DNA of 64,000 nucleotides, from the NCBI GenBank assembly GCA_937922235.1, contig CAKZVC010000039.1, positions 1 to 64,000 of the forward strand, in the 5' to 3' direction. The position numbers were made by a program, and so were the translations under genes. This document shows, piece by piece, positions 24,759 through 33,061 of this stretch. The stretch's first letter is position 1; every line of letters starts with the position of its first letter. The DNA is from an uncultured Acidimicrobiales bacterium. Lineage in GTDB: Bacteria > Actinomycetota > Acidimicrobiia > Acidimicrobiales > SHLQ01. The notes below the pieces were generated by a model. It was given only the letters and a program-made list of their open reading frames with translations. It was not told the DNA's origin and made no database searches.

Positions 24759-27128
24759 CTACGAGCGGGCCACTGTCAGGTTGTAGTCGCCGGCGCTGAG
24801 GCCCTCGAACGAGCCGATCTGAATTTCGTAGGTTCCGGTTTCGTCGATCACGACATCGATCTGGCTATCGAGCGACGATGGAAGGTCGGCCTCAAACGGC
24901 GCATCGTCGTTCTCGGCGACAACGGTGCCGGTTTCTTGGAACACAAGCGTCAGGTTTGTGTCGAGGTCGCTTTCGATGCTGGTGCGCACGGTGATCTGCA
25001 CGGTGTCCCCGGCTTCGAGGTCGATGGTGGCCGAGTCATAGGTTCCGAGCGAGATCGAGTCGTTGAGCTCGCCAACAGCGCCCCGGTCAACGGTGAAGGC
25101 AATGTTGCTCTCAACAACGACGTCTTGGCTTGTGAAGAATTCCTCTGAATCGAGCTCGTCGAGCAACGCCTCAATGTCATCCTCACTTGCGGCGGACGTG
25201 GTGTCAGATCCGCCGACGACGTCATCGAGGATGTTGCCGACGTCGTTCATTCCCGCGAACGGGTCGGCCGAATCGGCAGCGTTCGTGAACTGCTCGAAGT
25301 CGCCATCTTCGAGGTTCTGAAGGACGGAGAGGATGCCGTCGAACGTCGTCCCGATTGGCGAGACGTACCACTGGCCATCGGTGCGATGCGTGGACATTGC
25401 GATTCCGGGGAACTCTTCTGGCCACTGTGCAAAGGCAGTTTCGTAGGAGGAGAGAACGCCAGCTTCGTCGCCACCAAGATCTTCCTCAAGGCAGCCTTCT
25501 TCTATCTCTCCGTTAAGCGACACGCTGTATCGAGAGCACACACCGTTCGGATCGAGTTCAAGCTCACCGTTGCCGGCTTCGCCCGCGAAGTTGCCGTTGC
25601 CCGAAACACGACCAGACTCTGGGTCGATCGTGATGTCGAGGTTGAAGGCTTCACCCTCGACTACTCCCTGGATCTGCCAGCGAGTGGTCGTTGCTTCGAG
25701 CGAGCCTTGCGCCTCAGACGACTCAAGCGAGCCAACGATCGCGTCCCGCCCATAGCTGATCGTCAGGCTGAGGTCGGGCGAAGTCACATCGAACGTGAAC
25801 TCTCGAACTTCAACAACGGCATCGTCGCCGTCCTCGTCAACCTCGAACGCAAAGTCACGGATATCCCACGCGATGTTCTCGTCGTTCAGCATCTGTCGAA
25901 GCTCGTCGAGGCCGTTCTGGCCATCCTCAAGGAAGAGGGGTGCGTAGCGATAGAGCGCTGCTGCTTCGTCGGGGTCCATCCGGCCAATGATCCCGGCGAG
26001 GTCGAGTTCGACGACCTCATCCAACATTGCTTCGACCGCAGCCTCTGGGCTATCGGAGCCAAGAGCAAGCGGCGATTCGCTCACGAGCGGAAGCCGTGAG
26101 TCGGTGTCGAGACGGATCGCCTCGGCAATGCTGAACCAGCCGGAGAAGTACCAGCGTCCGTCACGCTGAACGAACGTCAACGGTGAATCATCCTGGTTCG
26201 CCACCGGTTCAACTGTTCGTGGTTCGTCTTGGAGGTCGTCACCAAGGAACTCACGGTAGGTGTCCGAGAACGGGAAGTCAGCCGCAGTGAACTCACTCGC
26301 AAACTCACCTCCGGTCAGATACACGTGCACCATGTCGGGGTTGTCCACGATTGGTTCAACTCGGTAGGTGAGATCGGTGAATTCGAAGTCGACACCTTCC
26401 ACATTGCTGGCGTCGGCTTGGTCGGACAGTACGTCGAGGCGTTGGAGCTCGGGCAAGAACTCGGTGATGAGAGGTTCGACGATCGTGCGGCGTTCGCTCG
26501 GCTCGATCAGTTCGCCAACGGTGACGAAGTCTTCGTTGCTGATGGCCTCGAACATCGAGTCAACAGCGGCCTCCGGCGTGTCAGCACCGCCCGATGAGGT
26601 GAATGCGGTCAGCGCGAAGAAGCCACCTCCGCCAAGGAGAAGGAGCGATCCAACAAGGGCCGCGATCCAAGGCAACTTGCTGCCTCCGGATGAGGCGACC
26701 TCGGGAGCGGTAGGCGGTGGGGTGACGCCATAGTCGGGCGACAGAACAGGTTCGGAAGCCGAAGCCATCGCCGGCATCGGCGGCGGGATCTGCATTGCCG
26801 TCGTCTGCGGGGCCGGAACGGAGACCGTGGGCGGCGCAGGAGCCGGTGGAGGAGGGGGCGTGGGCGGCGTAGAGCCGATCGACTGACCGAGCGGTGGTGG
26901 GTTCGGGTGTCGCAGCGGGTTTGTTTGAGCTGCTTCTTGCGCCCAGGGCTGCGGGTTCGGTGGAGGCTCAACCGATGGTCGGACAACAGGCTGAGGTGGT
27001 GGTGGGGGTGGCGGGTGTCCGCCGACGCTGCCCCATGCCAAGGGCACGTTCTGTTCGCCCTGTTCTTCGATGTCTTCGTGATCGTCCATGTGTCCCGCCG
27101 ACTCCTCTTCTACGCGACGTGAACTCAT
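24759..27128 (-). CDS. Membrane-anchored protein with tandem domains and C-terminal PPC domain
   Basis: A 789-residue protein: acidic start, Pro-rich cytosolic segment (residues 38-145), one membrane helix (about 153-176), then an extracellular region. Two similar modules begin TPEAAVDSMFEAISNEDF (183) and SPEAAVEAMLDEVVELDL (360), resembling DUF4878/NTF2-like units. The last 120 residues (ISLGTYDSATIDLEAGDTVQ ... GTYEIQIGSFEGLSAGDYNL) form a bacterial pre-peptidase C-terminal (PPC) beta-sandwich. It is the last gene of a run with an FHA-like gene. The function is unknown, probably cell-envelope related. Confidence 0.75.
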   Translation of the reverse strand: MSSRRVEEESAGHMDDHEDIEEQGEQNVPLAWGSVGGHPPPPPPPQPVVRPSVEPPPNPQPWAQEAAQTNPLRHPNPPPLGQSIGSTPPTPPPPPAPAPPTVSVPAPQTTAMQIPPPMPAMASASEPVLSPDYGVTPPPTAPEVASSGGSKLPWIAALVGSLLLLGGGGFFALTAFTSSGGADTPEAAVDSMFEAISNEDFVTVGELIEPSERRTIVEPLITEFLPELQRLDVLSDQADASNVEGVDFEFTDLTYRVEPIVDNPDMVHVYLTGGEFASEFTAADFPFSDTYREFLGDDLQDEPRTVEPVANQDDSPLTFVQRDGRWYFSGWFSIAEAIRLDTDSRLPLVSESPLALGSDSPEAAVEAMLDEVVELDLAGIIGRMDPDEAAALYRYAPLFLEDGQNGLDELRQMLNDENIAWDIRDFAFEVDEDGDDAVVEVREFTFDVTSPDLSLTISYGRDAIVGSLESSEAQGSLEATTTRWQIQGVVEGEAFNLDITIDPESGRVSGNGNFAGEAGNGELELDPNGVCSRYSVSLNGEIEEGCLEEDLGGDEAGVLSSYETAFAQWPEEFPGIAMSTHRTDGQWYVSPIGTTFDGILSVLQNLEDGDFEQFTNAADSADPFAGMNDVGNILDDVVGGSDTTSAASEDDIEALLDELDSEEFFTSQDVVVESNIAFTVDRGAVGELNDSISLGTYDSATIDLEAGDTVQITVRTSIESDLDTNLTLVFQETGTVVAENDDAPFEADLPSSLDSQIDVVIDETGTYEIQIGSFEGLSAGDYNLTVARS

Positions 27129-27190
27129 AGTGTCGGAACAACTAGAGGGTCGCTATAGGGACATCTCCCCGTCGAGGAGTTGATACAGGT

Positions 27191-27883
27191 TTACGGCAGC
27201 GCTTCGAGATCTGCTTCGCTGATCATTCCTGACGACATCACATGCTCGACCAGACGGCTCCGGCGATCGATTGCTTCGAAGCCCTTCTCACCGCGGAGAC
27301 CCCGAACACCTTCGGAGGACAACCGGGCACACAGGTAGTCGAGTTTTCGATCGAGCTTCTTTGCCGACCATCCAAGACGGTGGGCGACCGACGCGTTCGC
27401 AGGAAGATCGGCGGTAGACGCCGAAGTGTCAAGGATGCATCGCTCGGCAAGCGCCGCCAACAGCTGGCGTTGCTCCTCGTTGAGCGGAACGATGCCGAAT
27501 TGACTGGTCACCATCGACACGCTGCCTTCGCCATCAACAACGGGCGGCATGAGTGGCTCTTGACCGGGCAACGTCCAACCGAGTTCGTAGGTGGTTGGGC
27601 CGGCGTCGAAGCGCAGAACGCCACTTGGCTCCGCAATTGCGGACACGGCCTCAGGCGGGAGTCGGGTGAGTCGACCGGTGTTGCCTACGAGAGTCAGCTG
27701 CCCGTGACGACTCTTGTTCGCCAACCACCACACGTTGTCCTTGTCGAAGAACGTGCCCACGATGCGATGCATGTACTGGTTGGCCTCGTCGACTTCGATA
27801 TCGCCGCTTCGACCGAACGTCACGACCTGGCCTGGCTCTGCCACCGTGAGCTCATCGATGAAGAAGAGATGCAGTTCACTCAC
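27191..27883 (-). CDS. FHA-like domain protein with C-terminal helical domain
   Basis: A 230-residue cytosolic protein. Residues 15-95 (VVTFGRSGDIEVDE...MHRIVGTFFDKDNVWWLANKS, then VGNTGRLTRLPP) have the strand and Gly-Arg-Ser pattern of a forkhead-associated domain, which binds phosphothreonine. The C-terminus (VAHRLGWSAKKLDRKLDYLC) looks like a winged-helix unit. GTG 27883 is chosen because AGGAG lies 7 nt upstream and it overlaps the previous stop by the usual GTGA. The longer frame upstream lies inside the preceding gene. Confidence 0.72.
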   Translation of the reverse strand: MSELHLFFIDELTVAEPGQVVTFGRSGDIEVDEANQYMHRIVGTFFDKDNVWWLANKSRHGQLTLVGNTGRLTRLPPEAVSAIAEPSGVLRFDAGPTTYELGWTLPGQEPLMPPVVDGEGSVSMVTSQFGIVPLNEEQRQLLAALAERCILDTSASTADLPANASVAHRLGWSAKKLDRKLDYLCARLSSEGVRGLRGEKGFEAIDRRSRLVEHVMSSGMISEADLEALP

Positions 27884-28338
27884 GTATTCGCTCCTGGTGT
27901 TTCTTGCGTCTTCGCCGAAGATCGCGACGTCATAAGCACCATCATGGCAAAGACGGTGGCGAGCGCAGCGAACACTGCACCGAAGATCGACCCCCACGCG
28001 ATTCCGATGTCGTCAACAACGACACCAACGAGAAACACGCCAAGCAACAGGAGACCGATCGGTTGTAGCAGGACGGCCGCTGCGGTGTGTCGGCCGCTAG
28101 CAGCCAGGAACATTGCAGCCGATACAAGGATCGGCGCAATGAACCATCCGACAAATACTGCGACCTTGACTCCACCTTCGAGCACATCGAGCGCGCTCGC
28201 ACTGCCAAGAAGATCGACGCTCGATCGAGCCTTCCCAAGCAACACAAACCATGGCAGGACGAGCGACACCACCGCGAGAAAACCCGCGACGAGCGCGACC
28301 GAGATCAGCGTCCCGCTCGTGATCTTGTCTTGCGCCAA
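27880..28338 (-). CDS. Four-helix membrane protein of unknown function
   Basis: A 152-residue protein with four membrane segments (about 10-34, 57-80, 88-107 and 112-137) and a short polar tail. The start appears to be TTG 28338. It lies between tpx (32 bp) and the FHA-like gene (GTGA overlap), so it belongs to the same transcript. No family recognised. Confidence 0.65.
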   Translation of the reverse strand: MAQDKITSGTLISVALVAGFLAVVSLVLPWFVLLGKARSSVDLLGSASALDVLEGGVKVAVFVGWFIAPILVSAAMFLAASGRHTAAAVLLQPIGLLLLGVFLVGVVVDDIGIAWGSIFGAVFAALATVFAMMVLMTSRSSAKTQETPGANT

Positions 28339-28370
28339 CGAGTCTCCCGACGAGCCGTTCTGGTTGTGTC

Positions 28371-28871
28371 TTAGCCGAGCGCGTTGATCGCTGCGTCGTA
28401 GTCGGGCTCATCGCCGATTTCGGGGACAAGCTGCTGGTGCACAACGTTGCCAGTCTCATCGAGCACGACGACCGCGCGTGCGCACAGCGCTTCGAGCGGA
28501 CCGTCGGTCATGCCGACGCCGTAGTCGGAGAGGAATTCGGCGCTCTTGAACGTCGACACAGCCTGCACGTTCTCGATGCCCTCGGCACCACAGAAGCGCT
28601 TTTGGGCGAACGGAAGATCTGCCGAAACGCAAAGCACCGTGGTGTTGTCGAGCCCAGCAGCGCGCTCGTTGAAGGTACGAACGCTGGTAGCGCACGTCGG
28701 GGTATCAACCGACGGGAAGATGTTCAGCACCACTCGCTGACCGGCAAGCGACTCCGAGGTCACTGGTGCCAGATCGATTCCTGTGAGCGAGAAGCTCGGC
28801 GCAGCAGCGCCCACTGCCGGAAGGTCGCCGGCGGTCTGTACTGGGTTTCCTCGAAGCGCTGTCTCAGCCAT
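28371..28871 (-). CDS. tpx: Thiol peroxidase (atypical 2-Cys peroxiredoxin)
   Basis: Tpx reduces alkyl and hydrogen peroxides with thioredoxin. At 166 residues it is full length, with the peroxidatic Cys in FPSVDTPTCATSVRTFNERA (near residue 60) and the resolving Cys in KRFCGAEGIENV (near 93), the pair typical of this subfamily. GGAGAG sits about 4 nt before the ATG. It heads a run with a membrane protein, an FHA-like protein and a PPC-domain protein. Confidence 0.95.
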   Translation of the reverse strand: MAETALRGNPVQTAGDLPAVGAAAPSFSLTGIDLAPVTSESLAGQRVVLNIFPSVDTPTCATSVRTFNERAAGLDNTTVLCVSADLPFAQKRFCGAEGIENVQAVSTFKSAEFLSDYGVGMTDGPLEALCARAVVVLDETGNVVHQQLVPEIGDEPDYDAAINALG

Positions 28872-28948
28872 TCATCTCTCCTACGTTCGGATTTGGTCGT
28901 CAGCACAACCTATATCCCTTGCGCATACACCGCACTCCTCGGTAAACC

Positions 28949-29749
28949 ATGGGTATGGAACCGCGCCTACCGCCCGAGTTACTGGCGTCCGCGGCGTCCA
29001 GCCTGACCGATGCCCGACGGACCATCACCCTCCTCGAGAACTTGGGTGACGCTGAACCGACCGATCTCGCCTCGGCCTATGCAATCGCCGAGCTCCATGC
29101 GCGACAGCTCGGGTGGGACACGCTTGGCTGGAAGGTCGGCTGCACCTCAGCTGAGGCCATGCAAATTCTGAATGCCCCAGACCCGTTCGCCGGTCGAATC
29201 TTTGACGGCACGGTCCATGGCTCGGGAATCGTCCACGAGATGGCAATGCACTCCCCTGGCCTCGAGAGCGAGTTTGCGTTCCTGCTCGGACGGGACCTTC
29301 CGCCGACGAGCGGCACCTACACCGTCGATGACGTTCGCTCGGCAACGCTCGCCGTCGCTCCTGCGCTCGAGCTCGTTGCACCGCGCTTTACCGACTTCAC
29401 CGGCGTTGGCTATCTCAACCTGATTGCCGATAGCGGAGCGAACGCTGGAGTGGTGTTTGGCGAACCCGTGCTGATGGCCGACTGCCCCGACCTTCGAACG
29501 GTCAATGTCGAGCTCGACATCGATGGGACAGTGGTCAAGACCGGAACCGGTGATGCCATCCTCGGCGAACCGTGGCGTGCACTCGAGTGGCTGGCCAACC
29601 ATCTCAGCGCCCGACAGATCGGTCTCCGTGCGGGAGAATTCGTCATGTCGGGCACCTGCACAGGCATCGACCCGCTGCTACCGGGATCGGTGGCAACGGG
29701 TCGATACGAAGGACTTGGTTCAGTGGAGATCAGACGGACGCAGGAGTAG
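28949..29749 (+). CDS. 2-keto-4-pentenoate hydratase family protein
   Basis: A 266-residue member of the fumarylacetoacetate hydrolase superfamily, closest in length and motif order to MhpD/DmpE-type hydratases and decarboxylases. Metal-binding acidic residues are in GLESEFAFLLGRDL (near residue 110). GWKVGCTSAEAMQ near 50 and the C-terminal FVMSGTCTGIDPLLPGS are typical. These enzymes act on 2-hydroxypenta-2,4-dienoate in meta-cleavage pathways, but no other catabolic genes are near. ATG 28955 is an alternative start. Confidence 0.85.
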   Translation: MGMEPRLPPELLASAASSLTDARRTITLLENLGDAEPTDLASAYAIAELHARQLGWDTLGWKVGCTSAEAMQILNAPDPFAGRIFDGTVHGSGIVHEMAMHSPGLESEFAFLLGRDLPPTSGTYTVDDVRSATLAVAPALELVAPRFTDFTGVGYLNLIADSGANAGVVFGEPVLMADCPDLRTVNVELDIDGTVVKTGTGDAILGEPWRALEWLANHLSARQIGLRAGEFVMSGTCTGIDPLLPGSVATGRYEGLGSVEIRRTQE

Positions 29750-31088
29750 CAACCTCCTCGATCTTGGTGGGGCGAAGGACGGTTGCGCCGAGGGCGACCA
29801 AGACGATCAGCGCCGGACCGGCAGTGGCGACCTGACCGCTCGACCAGAGCTTGAGAGCTGTCGAGGTGATGATCGCTACGGCGAAGATCGACGTGATGCC
29901 ACCGTTCCAGGCACGGCGTGGAGCGAGCAGCGCCTTTCGTTCTACAGAGGCCACCATCATGACGATCGGGGCGAGAGCGATCAGCGAACCGATGATCATC
30001 GGGATCTTGAACATCCACCAAGCAGCTGAGCCAACCTCGTGAACCGGCAGGCCCACGGTGAAGTGCATCGCAGCGGTAACCAAGATGGCTGCAGTCATGT
30101 GCCAGAGGTACACGCTCATGGCAACGGTGTTCGCACCAACTACTGCGGTCCAGGCCTTCGGACGCTTCGCAAGCGCTGCTGATACTCGAGGAGCTGCTGC
30201 GACGGCGGTAAGGCTGAAAGCGAAGCCGAAGGTCATGAGGCTGAGCGTTGGAGGTGCGGTTGGTGAGTTCTCGACGCCAGCGATGTTGACCATCGAGACA
30301 ATCCATGGGCCACCGGTGGTGACGAGGGCGATCGTTGCGGCCCAGAATCCGGCAGCGATTGCGACGAGCTTGCGGCCGGTTGGGAGCAGTCCGTCACGCC
30401 ATGCCATGCCGGTCACCTGGAAGATCAACCATCCGAGTACCCAGTTGACGTGAGGGATAGCAGGAACGTCAGCGATGCGAAGCGCTTCGAAGAAGAGGAA
30501 TGCACCACCGATGGCTGCGGCGAAGCGGGCAGGATTGCGGCGGAACGCTGGCAGCACGAACGGAGCAAGAGCCGTGTCGATCGTGTAGTTCGCAAGAAAC
30601 CAGAGCGGGATCGCCGCTGCGTGAAGGGCGGTTGCAACAAGTGCGCCCTGTCCCGCCGCCGTACCTGCGACCAGCACAACCAACCAGGTGGCAGCAAGTA
30701 CGACAGCGGGGGGAAGCATCCGACGGAGTCGGGCTGCGATCCAGTCCTGTGCTCGACCGTTGTTTCGGTTGTGTGAGTCGAGCGACATTGCCGACGAGAA
30801 ACCGCCGACGACGAAGAAGAGCGGCATGACCTGGAGAATCCAGGTGGCCCAGCTGAGTGCTGGAACGAATTCGAGTGCGTTGCCGCCGACGATGTTGCCC
30901 TCGGCGTCGGAAACTGCGACGAGTGCGAGCCAGTGGCCGAAGGCGACTGCCAGCATGGCGATCACTCGGTAGAGATCGATGGCTCGGTTGCGGTCGGCCT
31001 TGACCTGTGAGGCCATGTCGGCGAGTGACGCTGAGCCGGTGTTTGGGGCGGTGTTCTGTGCGGTTGGTGTGGTTGTTGTGCTGTGCAT
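29730..31088 (-). CDS. Acyltransferase 3 family membrane protein
   Basis: About 452 residues with some ten membrane segments. The N-terminal RAIDLYRVIAMLAVAFGHWL with the active-site His in the first helix and MPLFFVVGGFSSAMSL near residue 95 mark the acyltransferase-3 (OafA-like) family, which moves acyl groups to exported sugars or lipids. ATG 31088 is preferred; a TTG at 31109 is in frame. The acceptor is unknown. Its 3' end overlaps the end of the convergent hydratase gene by about 20 bp. Confidence 0.88.
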   Translation of the reverse strand: MHSTTTTPTAQNTAPNTGSASLADMASQVKADRNRAIDLYRVIAMLAVAFGHWLALVAVSDAEGNIVGGNALEFVPALSWATWILQVMPLFFVVGGFSSAMSLDSHNRNNGRAQDWIAARLRRMLPPAVVLAATWLVVLVAGTAAGQGALVATALHAAAIPLWFLANYTIDTALAPFVLPAFRRNPARFAAAIGGAFLFFEALRIADVPAIPHVNWVLGWLIFQVTGMAWRDGLLPTGRKLVAIAAGFWAATIALVTTGGPWIVSMVNIAGVENSPTAPPTLSLMTFGFAFSLTAVAAAPRVSAALAKRPKAWTAVVGANTVAMSVYLWHMTAAILVTAAMHFTVGLPVHEVGSAAWWMFKIPMIIGSLIALAPIVMMVASVERKALLAPRRAWNGGITSIFAVAIITSTALKLWSSGQVATAGPALIVLVALGATVLRPTKIEEVATPASV

Positions 31089-31124
31089 GTATTCATTGAG
31101 CCAGAACAACCTGTCCGGTGGCCC

Positions 31125-31156
31125 TGGGGGAATCCCCCAAAACCCCCTAGGGGATT
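31125..31156. promoter_or_regulatory. Nested GC palindromes between acyltransferase and kinase genes
   Basis: TGGGGGAATCCCCCA (31125-31139) and CCCCTAGGGG (31144-31153) are back to back, and AATCCCC/GGGGATT (31131-31137, 31150-31156) forms a larger dyad. They lie in a divergent upstream region, so operator sites for the neighbouring response regulator are plausible but unproven. Confidence 0.5.
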
Positions 31157-31266
31157 GTCATGCTTGGGGTATCGAACCGTCCCAGAGTCTCCGCAACCTG
31201 TCGTTTGGCCTTCGCCAGGGCGGATCGCGCTCAGGCGAGGACGTAGCGAAGCTCGCTGACGAGGCA

Positions 31267-32370
31267 ATGGTTCGAGGCCTGTTTCGTTCGTTGTCAATCT
31301 TTCGTATCGCCACGCTTGTTTGGGCCGTGCTCGGAGTTGCGTTCTCGACCGAGCACTTCATTCGCCCGGCACTCGCGTGGTCGATGGTGGCGTTGATGGT
31401 CGGGGCAACGTTCCTGCTCACGCCGAAGAAGGGTGGCAAGGCAATACTCAACCCGATGACCGTCACCACGGTCCTCTTTGAACTCGCAGTTGGCATCACT
31501 GTCTTGGTTGCCGACGGCATCGTCTACGCCGACACCCGAACCCAATCGCTTCCCTGGTCCTGGCCGGCCGCAGGCATCATGGCGGCTGGCATCTTGTTCG
31601 GAGCTCGAGCCGGGTTGTTATCGGCACTGGCGATCAGCGCAGCGGCGTATGTGTCAGAGGTGATCCTCCTCGACCGTGGCACCGGAACTGTCGGTGCGGT
31701 GTCGAAGGCGGGTCTCTGGATTCTCACCGGAACGATTGCTGGCTTTGTCGTTGCTCGACTTCGGCGGGCCGAGGCGGAGATCTCGGTTGCACGCGCCCGA
31801 GAAGAAGTCGCCCGCGAGCTTCACGATGGAGTGCTCCAAACTCTCGCTGTCATTCAACGCCGTTCGACCGATGCTGAACTCGCCGCGCTGGCCCGCGATC
31901 AAGAGCACGACCTGCGCGGATTTCTCGCCGGGTCGACCAACGACACTGAACTGCTCGGGTTTGAACCGCGGATGCACAAGCTCGCTGCCACTCATGAGAA
32001 GCGCTACCCCGGCTGCAAGGTGAGCGTCGTGGTCAGCGGAGACGTCCCCGAGCTCTCGTCAGACCAGATTCACGCTCTTGGCGGAGCCGTCGGCGAAGCC
32101 CTCACGAACGCAAGCAAGCACGGCGAGGCAACATCGGCCACGATCTACGCCGAGCCAGTCGATGGCGTATTCACCACAGCACCGCCCGGTGCACCTGCCG
32201 CCGAGATGTTCGTCAGCGTCAAAGACAACGGCTCGGGATTCGACCCGTCGGCAGTCACCGAGTCGATCGGCCTCTCGCGCTCGATCCGCGGCCGCATTGA
32301 AGAGGCCGGCGGTGTTGCCGATGTAGAAAGTGCACCAGGCCGGGGAGCAGAGGTGCAACTGTGGATCTAA
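31267..32370 (+). CDS. Sensor histidine kinase, NarL/LiaS-type
   Basis: About 367 residues with five to six membrane helices in the first 160 residues and no extracellular domain of note, as in LiaS/DesK-type intramembrane sensors. The HisKA_3 phosphoacceptor box is AREEVARELHDGVLQTLAVI, His near residue 187. The ATPase domain has the N box VGEALTNASKHGEA and the G boxes DNGSGFDP and GRGAEVQLW. ATG 31267 is picked because the upstream frame runs through the palindromes. It is followed by its response regulator. Confidence 0.87.
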   Translation: MVRGLFRSLSIFRIATLVWAVLGVAFSTEHFIRPALAWSMVALMVGATFLLTPKKGGKAILNPMTVTTVLFELAVGITVLVADGIVYADTRTQSLPWSWPAAGIMAAGILFGARAGLLSALAISAAAYVSEVILLDRGTGTVGAVSKAGLWILTGTIAGFVVARLRRAEAEISVARAREEVARELHDGVLQTLAVIQRRSTDAELAALARDQEHDLRGFLAGSTNDTELLGFEPRMHKLAATHEKRYPGCKVSVVVSGDVPELSSDQIHALGGAVGEALTNASKHGEATSATIYAEPVDGVFTTAPPGAPAAEMFVSVKDNGSGFDPSAVTESIGLSRSIRGRIEEAGGVADVESAPGRGAEVQLWI

Positions 32371-32413
32371 GCAACGCAGTCCCCACATCACCTCGTCGAT
32401 CAGGAGCAGACAC

Positions 32414-33037
32414 ATGGCGGCAGTAAAAGTCGTGATCGCAGATGACCACGCAATCTGGCGAACTGGACTTCGTGCCGACCTCGGCGAGAACTTCACGGTC
32501 GTTGGCGAAGCCGCTGACGCAAAGGAAGCGATCGCCGTCATCGAGTCGACCGACCCCGACCTCGTGCTCTCCGACCTGCACATGCCCGAAGGTGGTGGCA
32601 TTGCACTCGTCAAAGCGCTCGCCGGCAAGGTTCCCGTGGTGATGCTCACGGTCTCCGAAGCCGAGTCCGACCTCCTCGATGCCATCGCCGCTGGGGCGCT
32701 CGGCTACCTGGTCAAGTCGACCGAACCCGATGAACTTCGAGCGCAGTTGTGGAAGGCCTCAAAGGGTGAACCGGTGTTCTCGGCATCGCTCGCCGCCCTG
32801 GTCCTGACCGAGTTCCGCCGCCTCCACAAAGCAGAGGTTCCGGGGGAATCACTCTCTGAGCGCGAGCGAGAAGTGCTGCAGTTCGTGGCACGAGGCCACA
32901 CGTACAAGGAGATCGGCGAGACGCTGTTCATTTCGCCCAAGACGGTCGAGAACCACGTGCGCAACATCCTCAAGAAGCTGCAACTCAACCGAAAGCAAGA
33001 ACTCATCCGCTATGCGCTCGATCACGGTATCGAGTAG
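32414..33037 (+). CDS. Response regulator, NarL/LuxR family
   Basis: A 207-residue two-domain regulator. Receiver domain: acidic pair IADDHAI near residue 9, phosphoacceptor Asp in DLVLSDLHMP (about 54), Thr in MLTVSEAE (about 80) and Lys in YLVKSTEP (about 104). The output domain is a LuxR helix-turn-helix (LSEREREVLQFVARGHTYKE and KTVENHVRNILKKLQ). AGGAG lies 8 nt before ATG 32414. It is the partner of the kinase 44 bp upstream and probably regulates this locus. Confidence 0.94.
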   Translation: MAAVKVVIADDHAIWRTGLRADLGENFTVVGEAADAKEAIAVIESTDPDLVLSDLHMPEGGGIALVKALAGKVPVVMLTVSEAESDLLDAIAAGALGYLVKSTEPDELRAQLWKASKGEPVFSASLAALVLTEFRRLHKAEVPGESLSEREREVLQFVARGHTYKEIGETLFISPKTVENHVRNILKKLQLNRKQELIRYALDHGIE

Positions 33038-33046
33038 CAGCCTTCG

Positions 33047-33052
33047 TAGTCT
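33047..33052 (+). promoter_or_regulatory. -10 element upstream of the P450 gene
   Basis: TAGTCT lies 9 nt before the ATG at 33062 and no ribosome-binding site is seen; the transcript would have at most a few untranslated bases. Confidence 0.4.
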
Positions 33053-33061
33053 GACAACGCC

